Of a stretch of DNA of 64,000 bases, positions 62,431 through 64,000 are shown piece by piece. The translations under genes were made by a program, and so were the position numbers. The notes under the pieces were generated by a model. The model searched no databases and was not told the origin of the DNA. It was given only the letters and a program-made list of their open reading frames with translations. How positions within the stretch are numbered: the first letter of the stretch is position 1; each line of letters starts with the position of its first letter. Origin of the DNA: Sulfurovum lithotrophicum (GTDB taxonomy: Bacteria > Campylobacterota > Campylobacteria > Campylobacterales > Sulfurovaceae). The stretch spans positions 1,798,001 to 1,862,000 of the forward strand of contig NZ_CP011308.1 of NCBI RefSeq assembly GCF_000987835.1. Reading direction: 5' to 3'.

Positions 62431-64000
62431 ATCCTACTCCTACTCTTTCATTTTTATGTTTCAGGTTCCCCGGCAGTTCATAGTCGAGCAGTGCTTCCTG
62501 AACGGTGAAACGGTCGACAGTATCAAGTATTTTTTTGATCGCTTCTATCTCGGCTTCTCTCTGTGCGCTCAAGGGATTTGCGATAAGAGAATCTTTCCTT
62601 CCATACCCCCTGAAAGCCGGCGGCATCTCCATCTCCATGATGTCGATCTCTTCATAGTGGATCGTCGGAAGCGTATCTTCTTCATTCGGCCAGGTAGTGA
62701 TGGTACGCTTGAGCCAGTGCATATCGTCCCGCTTGGGGAAATCTTCCCGGTAATGCGCCCCACGGCTCTCGGTTCTCTGCAGTGCCCCTTTGGCTACACA
62801 CAGTGCCAGTTTGAGCATCTTGGTGACACGGTAGACCTCGTTGAGCCCCGGGTTGTTCCCCATACTTTTGGACTCGACCGTGATCTCTTTGGTCTTTTTG
62901 AGCAGCTCTTCAAGCTGGTGCACCGCATCGAGCAGGTCGTCACCGTTCCTGAATATTCCTACTTTATCCTGCATGATGTTACGCATTTCATCCTTAATGT
63001 CAAAAATGTTCAGACCACCGTCCCTTTCCAGTATCTCTTTCAGGTAATTCACCTGTTTCTGTAAATGCTCCTCTATCACGGAAGTGTTGGTATTGAGATG
63101 GGTCTCTTCGCAATACTGTGCAAAATACTCACCTACGATCATACCCGAGACCACCGCTTCACTGACCGAGTTTCCTCCCAGTCTGTTAAAACCGTGCAGG
63201 TCCCAGCATGCTGCTTCGCCTGCACTGAAGAGGCCCTTCATCGTCGTACTCTCACCTGTTGGCTTGACCCGTATACCGCCCATGGAGTAATGCTGCATAG
63301 GCAGTACGGGCATCCAGCCCTTTTCACCTTCATCCGCAGGGTCTATGCCGTTGAAACTGATGGCGATATCCTGTACGTCTCGCAGGTTTTTCTCTATGTG
63401 TTCACGCCCCAGAATGGAAATGTCGAGCCACAGATGGTCGCCATAGGGTGATTTGACCCCTTTGCCTTTTCTGATATGCTCTATCATCCGGCGGCTCACC
63501 ACGTCTCTTGAGGCAAGCTCTTTCTTTTCGGGTTCATAGTCAGGCATAAAACGGTACCCGTCCTTGTCACGCAGCACACCACCGTCCCCGCGGCACCCTT
63601 CTGTCAGCAGTATGCCCGAAGGTACGATCGGTGTGGGGTGGAACTGTACCGCTTCCATGTTGCCCAGTTCGGCGATCCCTGTTTCAAGCGCAATGGCCGT
63701 ACCGATCCCCTTACAGATGATCGCATTGGTCGACTGTTTGTAGATACGACCGTAGCCACCGGTGGCGATCATTGTTCCACGCGCCACATAGGCGATAAGC
63801 TCTCCGTTGATCAGGTCACGCACCACAACACCGTGGCAGACTCCCTGATCATGAATAATAGAGATCGCTTCCTTTTTATCGTGGATGGTCACATCCCGCT
63901 TCAACGCTTCGTTCGCAACAGCATAGAGCATCGTATGCCCCGTAGCATCGGATGTGTAACAGGTACGCCACTTCTTCGTTCCGCCGAAATCACGCGCATT
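62423..64000 (-). CDS. frdA: Fumarate reductase flavoprotein subunit, N-terminus outside the window
   Basis: The last ~525 codons are present and the frame is open to base 64000 (it reads [26 protein letters not shown] at the edge). Catalytic and FAD motifs are [79 protein letters not shown] and [18 protein letters not shown]. The C-terminus [17 protein letters not shown] is Wolinella-like. It reduces fumarate to succinate; succinate oxidation is possible. Confidence 0.93.
   Translation of the reverse strand, partial: NARDFGGTKKWRTCYTSDATGHTMLYAVANEALKRDVTIHDKKEAISIIHDQGVCHGVVVRDLINGELIAYVARGTMIATGGYGRIYKQSTNAIICKGIGTAIALETGIAELGNMEAVQFHPTPIVPSGILLTEGCRGDGGVLRDKDGYRFMPDYEPEKKELASRDVVSRRMIEHIRKGKGVKSPYGDHLWLDISILGREHIEKNLRDVQDIAISFNGIDPADEGEKGWMPVLPMQHYSMGGIRVKPTGESTTMKGLFSAGEAACWDLHGFNRLGGNSVSEAVVSGMIVGEYFAQYCEETHLNTNTSVIEEHLQKQVNYLKEILERDGGLNIFDIKDEMRNIMQDKVGIFRNGDDLLDAVHQLEELLKKTKEITVESKSMGNNPGLNEVYRVTKMLKLALCVAKGALQRTESRGAHYREDFPKRDDMHWLKRTITTWPNEEDTLPTIHYEEIDIMEMEMPPAFRGYGRKDSLIANPLSAQREAEIEAIKKILDTVDRFTVQEALLDYELPGNLKHKNERVGVGYA

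Overview
The window is a bacterial chromosome segment from a Campylobacterota (Epsilonproteobacteria) member, most like Sulfurovum and relatives. The basis is gene content and order: class II DAHP synthase, HobA, FolP with an N-terminal extension, an ArsS-type histidine kinase, desulforubrerythrin, a XerH-type recombinase, Wolinella-like FrdAB, and the run cmoA / ribF / tlyA / ligA / folP / holB / hobA / lysC, which is close to the Campylobacter jejuni order. No rRNA, tRNA or CRISPR array was seen. The genus is an inference.

Layout. 1-6.26 kb is an accessory zone: a truncated metallophosphatase coupled to a nucleotidyltransferase, a gene remnant, an AT-rich two-gene module (DUF3696-type AAA ATPase plus an unknown partner) and an IS5-type insertion sequence. 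The interval holding the module and the IS lies between two diverged copies of a ~75-bp repeat. 6.3-19 kb: an orphan RND pump, a SPOR-trpE-aroE operon, an ArsRS-like two-component system, DAHP synthase, cmoA and a REC-GAF-PAS-GGDEF protein. 18.8-26.9 kb: the conserved minus-strand run ribF-tlyA-ligA-(half SanA)-folP, holB-hobA-lysC and rppH. 27-32.3 kb: hemW-tatB-tatC-queA and two paralogous NlpC/P60 lipoproteins. 32.3-36.1 kb: a hybrid sensor kinase lacking both expected phospho-histidines, ruvX and a GH3 enzyme. 36.1-39.6 kb: repeat-rich region with a thioredoxin-like protein, dprA and a divergent polysaccharide deacetylase. 39.9-42.4 kb: ilvC, NfeD and SPFH proteins. 42.4-45.4 kb: a peroxide/iron block (rubrerythrin-katA-bfr) bounded by the SPFH 3' end and a degenerate second copy of it. 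45.4-53.6 kb: pyk, an M15 peptidase, a DUF1566 protein, htpX, rnr-holA and rpsF-ssb-rpsR. 53.7-60.8 kb: a long minus-strand run (mutS2, YfgM-like, BamB-like, xerH, hypothetical, coaX, hisG, methyltransferase). The end holds an internally deleted SGNH hydrolase, dgkA and frdB-frdA (frdA runs off the window).

The least explained material is (i) the ATPase/unknown-partner module, a plausible defence system; (ii) a 266-bp nested inverted-repeat element at 36.4-36.6 kb; (iii) a family of short hairpins with a CCCTAC flank, three of which supply the stop codon of the neighbouring reverse-strand gene; (iv) an inverted pair of ~155-bp repeats around the dprA region; and (v) three enzymes reduced by deletion (metallophosphatase, SanA/YdcF half, SGNH hydrolase).
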